DNA of 64,000 nt, from assembly GCA_014925825.1 (NCBI GenBank), contig JACGCK010000049.1:1-64000 (forward strand), read 5' to 3'. The notes under the pieces were generated by a model. It was not told the DNA's origin and did not search any database. It saw nothing but the letters and a program-made list of their open reading frames with translations. Position numbers and translations under genes: made by a program. The stretch comes from Pholiota molesta (lineage: Eukaryota; Basidiomycota; Agaricomycetes; Agaricales; Strophariaceae). The number at the start of each line of letters is the position of its first letter. Within the stretch, counting starts at the first letter, position 1. Positions 46,846 through 59,236 of the stretch are shown piece after piece.

Positions 46846-49800
46846 TTACGACTCGATGATAGGCGGTGGTCGTCCAGAAGTCGACATAGCATTCGGGGTG
46901 AAGGGACCTCCGATCCGTGGTGAGGCTGAGGCAGAGCTCTGAGCGTTAGGTTCCGCTGTTGGAGATGAGACAGTTGGCGAGATAAGGCTCAGGATGGAGT
47001 TGTTGGACGAGCGCCGGGGGATATATGGTCTGGGTGGTGGTTTAGAACTCTCGCCGATGGTAGGCGAAGTCGCGCTGGGTATAGTTGGTGATCTCTCCCG
47101 ATCTCCGTTCGAAATAGGTTCCGTCGTTCCTACAATTTCCAGTCCGTACTCATCAGTTAGTGGGCGTGGTGGTGGCCTCTCCACCATGGCTTCCAGGAGC
47201 TAGGAAGAAGTTTGTGTCAGAGGACAACTTGGGGGAAAGAGCTGGATACATACTTCTTTGCGTAACTCCTCTCCTGGATATTCTCCCTCCATTTCCTCAG
47301 GCCCCAAGAGGACAGTTCCTTTCCTGAAGACTTCGCCTTCTTCTTCCACCCATATGCGAGATCTAATGAGAGGCGTTAAAAAGAATTTTTGTTTACAAGA
47401 TCGTCATCAGCTTACCTGTCCGTCGGCGAAGCGACATATTCGGGAGATAGAGTCTCATCCTCTGAACTAACATTCATCCTAGAGATATTCGGACTGAGAA
47501 TCATTTCAGGTTCTTCGGGCTCCGGTTCTGCCCTCCTCTTCCCCTTATCGATCTTAGGCGTCGTTGGCGTCGGCAGATCCTCGTCATCCTCGTAACTCGC
47601 AACACTGTTCGACTCAGAAGATGCCGATTCAGGTTCGTTCGCGCGGCCATTGATATTGGGAAGACCGTCGAGTCTGCCATCGCCGTCCTCCGAAGAGTTT
47701 TGGCTGCCGCTGAAGCCCAGTCCGAGTCCTTGCAGCCTCAAGTTCGGCTTCCCGCTGGCTGGCACCTTTTTGAGGAGGGAGAGCAGCTTGTCGTTGATGC
47801 CCAGCAGTTCTTCCAGCCGAGATGGGTCCTCTGTTTCTTGGATTACGACGGCTAGTTCGGACGCAACAGCCTTGGATTGGAGATGAGCTCTGGGAACGAC
47901 TCGGGTCCCTTTTTGCTGGCATTCGAAGGCTTTCCCGATTCCGAGGCGACGATATCATCGAGCTGGGTGACATAAGCCCATGCACGAACAACAATATCGG
48001 TCTCGTTCTGCACGACAAAATAAAGAACGATCATTAATATCACAGCGCTGCTTCATAGAAAAAGAACCAACCTTCTTCTCCTCACCAAGCCTGATAGACT
48101 TGGCAAGCTCACTTTCCTCGATCATCCCCCAAACACCCCTTCCTAGCCCCGTCCGCTCGACACCGAGCTCCTTCCACGTTCGCCTTCGTCGCCCGCTCCG
48201 CTTCCTCTGTATTCCTCACACAGGTGTTCAGAATTTCCCTACACATTCTAGATCATAAACGACCCCCATTCAATGGATATTTCAAAGCAGACAACAGAAC
48301 TAACCTTGCAAACTCCTCGTCCCCGGGCGGGATGTTCACATCCAGACAGCGCATGACGTGGTTTGCCTTGAGCCCGGACTCAGCGCCATGACACCGGCGA
48401 TGTCTAATCGTTCATCGTTAGATCGAGATGGAGCAGGGAAGTGGATTCGGGGAGGAATTCGGCGAGGGCGATAGCACCGGCGGAGGTCATGGAGGTCGAG
48501 GAAGGAAGAGCGTTTGAGGGCGTGTTGAGGGTGAAAGCAGTTCGGAGTGATTGGATCTAAAATCGAAAGGTTAATTGAATTCTACACGGACAGTGTGAAT
48601 ACATACGCCTTCTAAACCAGGGCCTGAGCATGGATTCTTGTTCAGATCGAGTGTTTCCAGGCTGGAGTTATATTTCTGGTAAGAATCGTCAAAATCAAGA
48701 ATATTCAGATCAGGCATCTGGATAGAACACACCAGTGCTTCAGCAATGGTCACAAGACATTGAACATCCAGCTTGTTTTCGCTGAGGTTCAAGACCTTTA
48801 GCGTGCGATTCCGTTTCAGCACTTGCGCAAGGTATGTAATACCAGTCTGAGGGATGAAAATCAGTTAATACATATCGAATCGACATTATATACCAGACTC
48901 CCCGTAAGTCGTTCCCTTTCAGATCCAGAGTCCTCAGTGCCCCTAGCCTCGGTAGCGAATCCAACGCTCTGACTTTATCCAACAGCGCCGCGCTTGGACC
49001 GGAATTGTGGGGTGTTCCATGCCCGTTTACAGTCGGTGCATTAGGTGTAGGATGTCGCATCGTAACTCCTCCTTGAGAAGACGAAGTGATGATTGGGATA
49101 TGGTGGCCGCTAGGAGAAAGGGGGTTAATGGCGGACGGCGCAGCTCTACCACGGCGCGCCCTAGGCACATATGGAGTGTATGTTGTCTGTAAGTTCACGT
49201 TTGGGTGGCGCGGAGGCGGAGGAAGAGGACCAGCCAGTACAGTGTTGGAGTGCTTGGTGGTGAGTTAACTGATAAAGGTAAGCTTGTAACGGAGCCATTG
49301 GGAGAGGGTGCCCTGGATGAAATTGGTGTGTCAAGGAAGCCAGAGGATGTGGGAGACATAGGCCTGGGACAACATCAGGGTAATCTCTAATCATCAGAGC
49401 AAGTGCGACGCCGCCACTGGCGGAATACGGTTGTGGCGCAGAGATATGTTTTTGAGAGAAGATGTTCGAACAGCACGACCTATTAAGATGATCAACATGT
49501 TTAATGAGTATGTCATCAGAACGCACATAAAGTCTCGAGGGCAGCTGGCCGCAGGGCGCAATCATCAAGGCGTAATGATACGAGTCCTGGCTCAGGGGCC
49601 GTTTCTAACGCAGCGACGATGTATTCCACAGACTTCTTATCGAGCATGTTTTGTGAAAGATCGAGGAATTGTAAAGTCTTCGCCTAATAAGATTTCATAG
49701 TATAAGAAGATGTACGAAAACGAGGCTGCTGATCTTACCTTCTTTACATATGCGCCAATGAAACGAAAGGCGGCGGTCTTGAGCCGTCTATTCGACGCGA

Positions 49801-50567
49801 CTGACAGAAATGACAAAGAGCCTGGAATTAGGAGGGCATGTAGCATTGGTTTTAATATCTGCAGTTACTATGAGATTGACACCTCTGGCTTGATTAATGA
49901 GAACATACGTGGTCATCCAGATCACATTCGCGAAAGACCAACTTCCGCAAGCCCCATTCAATGAGAACACGTCGGAAAGTATGGAAGCCGAAGTAAATGT
50001 TAGCTGTACACCAGATAAATCGACCGTACGAGGACTCGTTGGAGATGCATGCTAGAAATATCAATGAGATGTGCAAATAAACTTGTATTGTGGATTACAC
50101 ACCTTGAGAGCAACCGTAATAGCTGGGTCGGGTTCTTCCTCACAACCAGCACAGCACTCCCGATAGAACGACTCTACCTTGTCCATTGACCACCATTCAT
50201 CCGACTGGTGCCCCCTGGGACTGTTCGCATTCCCTCTCAAAACTTTTTTGCGCCGCTCTGCCTCTTTGTCCTCAATTGCCTTCTTCTCCTCCCTCAGCGT
50301 TGGTGTTGATGGTGGATTGATAGACGAGATGGGGTATACGATGGCGATTTCGGGTAGGATAAAGTGGGCCCTCTTAAGGGGTTTCGCATCTTCGACATCA
50401 GCAGCTGGCGTCGGTTGAGCCTGCGTCGGAAGAAACCTGGTAATACGCGAGAAAAGCGACTGTTGCGCTGGAGGTGGTTTCTTTAGAATTGACTTTCCTG
50501 GGACGGGGATGGTGACTGCCGACGACGAGGGTGGGCACGATGAGCCTGACGACGAAGACGAGGCCAT
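46846..50567 (-). CDS. Leucine-rich-repeat protein, PPP1R37-like
   Basis: RNI-type LRR protein resembling PPP1R37, a protein phosphatase 1 regulator in animals; role in fungi unknown. The start at 50565-50567 gives MASSSSSGSSCPPSSSAVTI, then VPGKSILKKPPPAQQSLFSR, RAHFILPEIAIVYPISSINP and DEWWSMDKVESFYRECCAGC. LRRs run 50.1-48.3 kb: SLFDLD-type units, LQFLDLSQNMLDKKSVEYIV, ASGGVALALMIRDYP, LGALRTLDLKGNDLRG, RTLKVLNLSENKLDVQCLVT, YNSSLETLDLNKNPCSGPGL and LLHLDL. The tail is Ser/Pro/acid-rich (LPTPTTPKIDKGKRRAEPEP, SPEYVASPTDR) and ends STSGRPPPIIES at 46846. A proline-rich disordered insert (INPLSPSGHHIPIITSSSQG) splits the repeats. Many short introns and some frame changes are present. Confidence 0.8.
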
Positions 50568-52627
50568 AGACGATGTTGTGGTCCGCCAGAACAACGGAAC
50601 ACTGACCAACGTCAGAATTCAGCTGAATTCAGTTTGTAACCAGAAGTGATCAATTTCGTTGTCACAGCCGTGCCTGGGCCGTGGCGCGTGCTCGCGCGCG
50701 CGCATGCCACGATATTCCGCGATCGACCGCAACCTTCTACCGCACTCTCCAATACTACTATATGTACGGTGGCCATTAAATTTGTGGAATACGTTCTCTT
50801 CAAAGCTAAAATCTATTAACTGCTAATTGATCCCGTAAAAATAGACATACTACATAACATGGGTATGCTAATAACTTTTATCCAGCCTGATGTTTGTGTT
50901 GATCAGGTCGAAATTTTGGTAGATTATTTTATCAATTATGAGAAGGAAGTATACATACTTTCGACAAAAAAAACCAGCGTGCTCCAAGGAGATTCTGTTG
51001 GTAATTTATGTTCTCATAGGCACAGCTGCGCTGCTCTGCACTCCCATGCCCATTAGATTCTCAGTTCATGAGATTCATCATTTTCATCAGATTGGCTATG
51101 CTGACGCTCCGAACTTCGAAGTCAAAATTTGCTGTTGGCAAACGACTCACGTACATCGATCTGCTGAATATCTTCCAAGTTCTTGAAGCGATGTTTGGGC
51201 CTGAACAGTACCGGTGACTCGGAAGATACAATTCACACTTGATTCACACACTCCAAACATGCACACCTTCGGAATAAGGGTCCGAACCATGATGAAAGAA
51301 CATTCAGCATTCAGCCAAATCTATTACCCATAGGCTGGGCACTCGAAATTAGGCGCCTATTAGTAGTGTGCGCGTTCCGGGGTCTTGCCGAGGCAGCGTG
51401 ATTAGCGCTCGCCATTGACTCACAAGTTGTACATATAACTCAGCAAAATATTGCAATAAAGGGGCGTAATGCAGATTCTGTCCCATCAAAACCACATAGC
51501 CTGGCCATAAACGTATACAGCCGCTGGACGAGGCTTCGTAATTTTATCAAATAAACACGTCGTCCTCTCTGAAATGACTCAACTCGATTGAAGTGTGCTG
51601 AAACTGTTGACATGGAGTCAAGAGATGTCTAGATATGTTGCGGACTATCCGAACACTCAATAAGGATCTGCCATTCGATGTCGTTCAAATGAACAGTGCA
51701 TCGACACGGCAATTCTGTTAAGGGCTCGTACAGTGCACTGTGAAGCAGGTCAGTGTTGGTACATATCTCGACAGAGGACAGATAGAGTATATATATGACA
51801 GATGGGTTTTCATCGATGTCCAGCTTCGTTTCGCAGCGGGATTGGGTGTTTAATCTAACCACACAGCCTGCAGGTCAACTCAGCATGAGTAATTCCTAGT
51901 CATGGGAAACCACAGTGTCAATTAATGCAATGGCTTTATGACCTAAAATCACCCCAAGCTGAACCTGCAGTGCATCACTACCGCTGAGGACATCCGATGC
52001 GGTTACGGCGTATTTTGCCTATTATTTTGGTGTACCCCCGACAAGAGAATGAGTCAGGTGTACGGCTTGTTTATTCCTGCGCAGAAAATGGTGTGCATTC
52101 GGGGTAGATGTAGATATTAGTCAACCCCCGTCATGATGAATAGCATAAAGCAAAGAATGCTCGGTACGGCTCCCAAACCCAAGAGCCGGTATCGCATGGG
52201 TAACTGTGCAAATTCCCGAAATGTAATGACGTCGGTAGCCCTACAGTGCAAAAAAAAAGTGGGACTATACTGAAGATAATTGGCTCTGTTTAGAAATAGA
52301 GTAGAGATAGAGTAGGTTATGACTACGGTAGACAGTGCTGCAAGCTATGTATAGTATGTTCATGGCAGTGAAACCGTTCGATACAACATGGCATGACTGC
52401 AAAGACGGAGAGTGTGTTCTACAGAACATTTCTAAAAATACAGTTGGATCACTACGGTATGCAAAATCCCATAGACTAGTCCAGAATGCCACAACTACAG
52501 TCTGTAATTAATTGACGAAGTTAAGGTTTCCATAGATGAAAAAACGAAAAGAAAAAAAGAGAATGCAAAGGAAGAACAATAGAATATGCTACAAACTGTT
52601 CTTTAGTAATTATCCGATGACGATAAC
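50568..52627. other. 2-kb intergenic region, no gene seen
   Basis: AT-rich, short open frames only, with no family motif or exon chain. A poly-A run lies at 52250-52258. Confidence 0.45.
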
Positions 52628-53454
52628 TTAATACACTTCCTCATATTCTCTGCAACGATCCCAGAGACGAGTCCAACGGCCTCCGTTCCAGGTTCTTACC
52701 CTGGCCCAGCCGTCGTGCGGCGCCATACGTTCAATCCAAATGAGGATTGAAACAATGGCGAAATCGGCGTAAGTAACTTCATGTCCCATAGAGACAATTC
52801 CGTCGCCGTCAATATTTTTGTCCATGATCTTGGCCAGGAAATTGAACTGTTCCTGAACAGCCACCCATGCGTGTTCCCGTTGAGGACCGACTAAAGTCCC
52901 AGTAGCATCGTAGCCCCCGCGAAAATGAGCTTGCGTTTGTTCCGGCAAGTGCTGGTGGGTGAGGGGAACCATGATGGGGAGAAGTGGCTTCGAAAGCACT
53001 TCTTGGATGTAATGCACAAACATAGCTTGCATGGCTCTTGATCCCTCAGGAAATATTGGACGCGCGGGAGAGATCGCTTCCAAATATTCTGCTATTTTGC
53101 TTGCTCCAGAAACAATTTTGGGTCTGCTTGGATTGCGCGTTGGATCGACGATGACAGGTAATGCGTATACGGGAGAGCCATCGCTTCGCACTGATGAGGG
53201 GGTGCTCCGATTCTTGACAATTCACGTTCGACGTCTTGGAATGCTAACCAGCAAGTCTGATGGGGTAGGCGCTTGTAGTTGAGGATAAATCTGGAAAGAC
53301 AGTGGATTAGATTTTCCGTGTCTCTCATTCGAACAAAATGCACATACCTAACTCGCCAGACGTTAGGTGCCCATGGCTGTGATGTGTGCCCACGGACGTC
53401 GTATAGAATAATCGCGGCAGGTGTACGGGAGCTTGTCCCGTGTCTCGACGACAT
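52628..53454 (-). CDS. Glutathione S-transferase, fungal type
   Basis: Soluble thioredoxin-fold transferase conjugating glutathione to electrophiles, similar to basidiomycete-type GSTs. The start at 53452-53454 gives MSSRHGTSSRTPAAIILYDV, RGHTSQPWAPNVWRVR, intron, FILNYKRLPHQTCWLAFQDV and ERELSRIGAPPH: the N-terminal W-x-VR-x-x-LNYK pattern of the fold. Another frame continues SDGSPVYALPVIVDPTRNPS (with the cis-Pro of LPVI), KIVSGASKIAEYLEAISPAR and the helical C-domain WVAVQEQFNFLAKIMDKNID, VTYADFAIVSILIWIERMAP, ending RLWDRCREYEEVY at 52628. The frame change near 53185-53195 can be repaired by one base. The substrate cannot be deduced. Confidence 0.85.
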
Positions 53455-56130
53455 GGTGAATATGAGCGATTAATGGGGAGGGACCTAAGTTGTAATAGAA
53501 AACCATGATCCATATACGAGCACTTTAAAACGCTGCGTCAACTGTGCATGAATCAACATATCGTCACAGGTCCTCGGAGACACATCCTGATTTGTTATGG
53601 ATCAGTTCTAGTCATAGAAACCAGACCCAAAGTTGCTACTCGTACATTGGTGCTCGTCTCTGCAATGATCATGAGCGTTGGCCAGAAACAGGAGAGATCT
53701 GAGGATTTACCGAGCGGAGAATGACTAGATCATCAGCCGATAGGCTATCAACAAAAGATGAGGACCCTTTCCTGACAGTCGAAGAAACGGATATCTAGAT
53801 CTAAACGGGACTGTCCATCACTGAAAAAAGCGGCGTTTACAGCTCGGAGGCGCGGCTCCACATTGCAAGCTCGCTCACCAGTAATCCATAGCTGCTGACT
53901 CGAGTGTTCCTTTTGCTTGAGGACTTCAAATGATATCGCTCTGACATATCAGAAAGCTTTCCTTGTAATCGTGGCATATGAAGCCACGACGCAAGAGGCG
54001 ATGCGTAGCGGTGCGTCCCAGGTGCGTGACGGTGCGTCCGCAAGTCGAAAAAATGTATGGTTGGTTTCCTCTTTAGGAATGATGTCCTGGTCATGTGACC
54101 ACAGTCACACGTCTGGAAAGCGAGAAATCAGAATTTATTGTCATCTTGCTTCCCACTATCATGACTTGTCAAAGCTCGCTACAACCAATACCTGGATCTC
54201 GAACAAAAAGAAATCAAGTCAATCTACGTTTTTGCTTTTAAAATAGGGTCAGGAACGTCGCGTTCAATCGTCCATGCCACGTTTTCGAGAAGATTGCCTT
54301 TGCACAGCCCTGAAGGAACCCTGATCTATTGAGCGCCTACTAAGGATGCCTTCTTACAGTTTCCCCGCATACAGTAGGCTTCATGCATATGAATATTCTG
54401 TGGACATAACCCAGCGGTCTGACAACAACATGAAACACCGACACTGGTAACCCATCGAGTACAAGAACCAAATACGAGTATAGGTCCTGATCCTGTCGGA
54501 CAATTGACGTCGGAGCCAAATAAATGGGATCTGCATACCTAATTGAGCAGGGTGTACTTGGATTTCTGAACTGGTGCACACATTCCTAAACGATATCAAG
54601 GCGGAATGGCGGGCCTGATAGCTTTTACACTGTACTTGTCCTGTTCACACTTCGGCTGGTCCAGATACGATCTATGCGTCCGCTCAACTACCCAGACTTC
54701 TTGATGGTTCTTAATGACCATCATCAAAAAATTCCATTCTCACATCGAATGCATGTGTATGTCTTCCAAGTATCTAACATCTCCAGAAAATTCCACATCA
54801 CAACAATATAAACTGGTATAATCGTGCTCGCTCCTACTCCAATCGTCTCATGGGCGGGAAAAGAATGATGGAGGGCCTCATATACGTACTAACGACGCGC
54901 TTTCATGCCTTTATGCACGTAAGTTGCCGAACAATACTTGACACGAGTTTGAAGGGAAAGAGAATTAAAAAAATTATTTGTTCTTCCAGTCTTTCAGCGT
55001 TACCAGTTGCTTTGCGCCGTGTGGCACCTGCGCCCGTCTGCCTGTAGGATACAATAGACTAGCCCGGCAAGAGCAAGGCCGGTGCAACTATGTCAAACGT
55101 ACAACCTGAACTCAATCAATAATAGAGTATGTCAGTGACCACATCATGATGGAAGGGTTTTTTATATATGGTGACTGGCTGAAAGTGTTCATCCAAGCCG
55201 TGCACTACCAATGGTGCGCCCATTGCCTCTTTTTAGTCTTAGTTTGAGCTGGACCGACTTCGAAGTACTCACAAAAAGCCTTGCGTTCACTTGCTCTGCG
55301 TATGTGGATGCGGCGCATGACTCGTCGGGATATATGATCTTTGTTGGTGCATCATCCTGACGATGGCCGACAAAAGTCGCGCCGAAGCTCTGCCCTCCTA
55401 ACTTGTAAATATCTGAGGATCTAGCATAGGCTATAAATATGTCACTTCCAGACTGGAGTTAGCGTGAAGGCATTGTAAAGTACATTTAGAATCCAATGTA
55501 TAATACGAAATGGTTTTGACTGGATTTTCACCATGATTGATTAATTGAACAGTCTTTTGGAGATGGTCCTACTTTGGATGACGTGTCCTGCGCTGTGTAC
55601 ATTGACTAATTTGTCATTTCAAACTGAGATATGTATATTTTTACTACGATTGTATCTCTAAATCTCACCAAAACAAATTTCATCCACAATACAGGAGATT
55701 CAGGGAGTAGCGAAAAGATGTAGTATGCAATGCAAAACCAACGCCTTCGAGAACATAATGATGTGACGGTCCACTGGGACCTACTTCCTTAACCCGTCGT
55801 GAAACCCTGCGCAAGAAATATATCTCTTGTAGATCTCTGAATGGGAGGATCTTTGGGCGGCCGGCAGCAGAGCGCACGTACATACTAATAAGCGCGATGC
55901 CGAGTTCAAACAAAAAACTTTCGTTGATATTCGCATTGTAAAACCTTTTTCATATGGGCTTGTTTTTCCTGCGGAGGTATCGATTATTATTCACCGATTT
56001 CCTGGTCCCGCCAGCTGGTCAGCTGGCGGATTGATAACGACGAGCGGCGGTCACAGTCGGTGGTAAAAGCCACGATTTCCCGCGGTTACTACTGTGTCTA
56101 TTTATAGCACTAATGCTTCAGCGTAAGCTC
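53455..56130. other. 2.7-kb intergenic region, no gene seen
   Basis: No coding chain recognised on either strand. It contains a near-perfect palindrome at 56008-56029 (listed separately). Confidence 0.45.
56008..56029. repeat. 22-bp palindrome
   Basis: CCGCCAGCTG, a 2-base gap GT, then CAGCTGGCGG: perfect 10-bp arms. It could be a binding site for a dimeric regulator or part of a hairpin. Function unknown. Confidence 0.6.
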
Positions 56131-56736
56131 CTAGAAGGTACTTAGAAACAGAATAGAAAGAAAGAGCAGCGCAGCAAACTGCAATTTTACAAACTTCCAC
56201 ACTACATTCAGATTCATAGCATATTTCAAGATTGAATTGCTGCGCCTGGGATTTATCAAAAGTGCCAAAGCAAAATTGCTACACAAGGCCCCATTTAAAA
56301 AATGATTAAACACCCAGCGCTGACCGCTGGTTATACGTAAAGACTCTGAGCCTTGAGGCTGGAACCTTGAAAGTCGACTTTGAAAGGAAGCTTGAAACAT
56401 GATCGACAACAACATGAAGCTCTTATCTTCGTCGTACATATGTTCTAGTATGGCGGAGGGCATGTCGGGTTTCCAACTTTTATCAAAAACCACAGTGGCC
56501 GTGAATGTCCAGTAGCTCAGAATGTCTGACGCGGGGATATGAGAATGACACCAAATTTTGAAGATTGATTCACTCAAGTACTCAATGCTCGAACACGGTA
56601 ATAATTTTTGATTGAATAATATATTATATATCGCAGAATAACTCGATATTTCTTCTTTTCTATATCTACGAATCAGTCGCGCGAGAAAGAACTGAAAGGG
56701 ATAGAAGGAACCAGAGAAAAGTTTCGATAGACACAT
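56131..56736 (-). CDS. Open frame of 201 codons, possible orphan
   Basis: An uninterrupted ATG-to-stop frame downstream of and on the same strand as transaldolase. It reads MCLSKLFSGSFYPFQFFLAR, KIWCHSHIPASDILSYWTFT and a hydrophobic C-terminus VKLQFAALLFLSILFLSTF that could be a membrane anchor. The length is unusual for non-coding AT-rich sequence, but no family is recognised and there are no introns. It may be spurious. Confidence 0.25.
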   Translation of the reverse strand: MCLSKLFSGSFYPFQFFLARLIRRYRKEEISSYSAIYNILFNQKLLPCSSIEYLSESIFKIWCHSHIPASDILSYWTFTATVVFDKSWKPDMPSAILEHMYDEDKSFMLLSIMFQASFQSRLSRFQPQGSESLRITSGQRWVFNHFLNGALCSNFALALLINPRRSNSILKYAMNLNVVWKFVKLQFAALLFLSILFLSTF

Positions 56737-56859
56737 CTCTCGCTTGCACGTTTAATTTTCATACCAATCCATCCCGCCATCAGATCCCATCATATACAAT
56801 GTTCCAAAGTAGTTTCTGTTCCTCAAACGCATTCAGAGAAGTGGAGACGGAGAATGCGC

Positions 56860-58250
56860 TTAAGCAGCGAGTTTCTCCCTGAGCAACTTCTTGAGGGCCT
56901 CGCCGTCCTCAGCGAACTTCTTGATCCCCTCGTGAAGTTTGTCGAAGGCCATTTGGTCCTGGAGAAGGGCCCATCGGAATTCAGGCTCGTTGTCGACGTA
57001 GCTAACCTTGGGGATGGGGGCGTCTTGGGCGGCTACGTGGAGTTCCATAAGTGTCTATTAATCGGGCCGGAGTGAGATTTACATACCGTGACTGGCATCA
57101 AGTTTCTTGGGTACTGGGTCGGTAGACCTTTTGAGCTCTTCAAGCAGGCTTGGTGCGATGGTGAGGAAGTCAACACCAGCGAGGGCTTTGATCTCTCCGA
57201 TCTATATACCAGAAAATTTCCGGTCCAGGGTTAGTTTCTCGTGCCATGAACTTTGACAGAATCACTCACGTTACGGAAAGACGCACCCATGACGATTGTT
57301 TTGTAGCCGTGTTGCTTGTAGTAGTTGAAGATTTTCTTGACGGACTGGACACCGGGATCTCATCTCCTTCGTAAGTCTTACCGGTAGATTTCTTGTACCA
57401 ATCAAGGATCTGGAAGACAATGCATCATCAGTTAATCGACCACAATACCGCAAGAACCACGACTTACACGGCCGACAAAGGGTGAGATCAGAGTCACTCC
57501 GGCTTCAGCACAGGCAACAGCCTGTCCAAAGCCGAAAAGGAGAGTGAGATTGCAGTGGATATTGTCATCGCGCTCGAGTTCACGTGCGGCTTGGATACCT
57601 TCCCATGTAGACGCGATCTTGATCAGAACGCGGTCCTTGCTGATGCCGATAGACTCGTAAAGGGCAATGAGTTCCTTGGCCTACAAAGATGGCTTAATCA
57701 CGTTAAATGATTCGGCGCGTAACATTGTTCCAACCTTAGCTTCGTTCCTTCTTTATCGAAGGAAAGGCGAGCATCAACTTCAGTTGAGACACGTCCAGGA
57801 ATGATAGCAAGGATTTCTTTTCCAAATTCGACCAACTGGAATTTAGGGGCGTCAAATTTTCAGTACGTGGAAAGAGATGCTACATAGTATTTTAACTCAC
57901 AAGCCTGTCAAGGGCCGCGTTTGCCTGATCTTCAACGCTACCACCCTTGGATTTACCGTGCTTCACGGCGGCATCGACGAGGCTAGCATAGCCTGACTTT
58001 GCAGTAGCCGCCAAGATCAGCGATGGGTTCGTGGTCGCATCCTATTGCATCGTCGATATTTGGACTTATAATACCTACGCGCAAGGAAGTAAAGATTACC
58101 TGGGGTTTGTAAACATCGATAGCTGGGATCGATGAGGTCAGGAGGAAGCAAGTTATGGAGCTGAAGGAAGATAAGCTTACTTTGGAAATCTCCGGAGTCG
58201 GAGACAACAACAGTTCCAGTCGCTTTGAGTTGGTCGAGGGAGCTAGACAT
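56860..58250 (-). CDS. TAL1: Transaldolase
   Basis: Pentose phosphate pathway enzyme moving a dihydroxyacetone unit between sugar phosphates in the cytosol. The start at 58248-58250 gives [20 protein letters not shown], intron, IDVYKPQ, intron, [40 protein letters not shown], intron, [16 protein letters not shown], intron, [20 protein letters not shown] and [20 protein letters not shown] (catalytic Lys in KIASTWEG), [20 protein letters not shown], then [55 protein letters not shown] and [15 protein letters not shown] C-terminal sequence ending [10 protein letters not shown] to TAA at 56860-56862. Two one-base losses break the frame: near 57359 (GAGATCCC, expected GAGGATCCC for DEDPGVQ) and near 57742 (ACGAAGCT, expected ACGAAAGCT). 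In such a conserved gene these point to sequence error. Confidence 0.95.
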
Positions 58251-59236
58251 GATGGTAGTGATGAAGAAAGAAAGAGATCTGGCGAGTTTTATCGAGACAA
58301 CCTCTTGAGATTCCGAGCTTGCACGGGGTTGCGTTATTGATTACTTAATCGTTATGACGGCATGATCGCTTAGATAAAACATAGTGTAAAATATACAATA
58401 TCGCAGAATTCTTATGATTTCAACAATGGATTTGAGTGCATTATTCATCGATGACTGAGGAAATCGTACAGAATACGCCCTCAATTTTTCTAATTATCAC
58501 AGCGAGAAACACTGTCAATGCCTCGAAATCCTGTAACCCCAAACTTAACCCACCGCCCCAAATCCCGTGATCCCATAATCCAACGTGCTCACTGCTCAGG
58601 CTTACACTGTCCTTGATAAGATTCATGATTAAGAAACGTTCGCAATCACTAATCCAACTCCCACCGACAAGGGTGGACTTACTTAGAATAGGAAAATACA
58701 CTCATCGATGTTTAGCGATGTGTAAGGTAAATGCCCGGAGACAACTTGTATGTCGTCCCGAATACGACACCCGCCAACAGCGCCCACGTCCATGGGATGC
58801 CAGACCCGGTTATCACCAGTGGCCACGGCGCCGGACCAAATTCCCCCCTTTTCTCGGATATCTTCCCTAGAATTGCTAGAGTTTTACTACATGCAAGACT
58901 CGAGTAAGTAGCAGAAACAAATTCACTCATCCTGTTTGTGCTCGCACCGCGCAGGCGCAGCACCCAGGTGATTGCAAATCTATGCGGCGTGATTTGAATG
59001 AATATACGGATGAGTACCAGCGGCCGCTCAGACGTCTATTCATGTCGATCATGATGTCGTGGTGGTACAAGCGCATTGAATTATTTAGGAAGTGTTCGTC
59101 TACAACGCCTCGAAAGCAACCTATCGATTTCGATCTTGTAAATGGTCAGCTTTGGAAGAGAATGATAATATTATGTGACTAACCGGATCGACCGCTTCTT
59201 TGAAAGATATAACGTGATCGAAGCAACCAGCATAAT
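58251..59236. other. About 1 kb, possibly a small minus-strand gene
   Basis: On the minus strand a possible first exon at about 58928-58712 (MSEFVSATYSSLACSKTLAI, WPLVITGSGIPWTWALLAGV) and a possible last exon ending at 58441 (VGLWDHGIWGGGLSLGLQDF) might form a small membrane protein. The exon linkage is not certain and no family is recognised. Confidence 0.3.
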
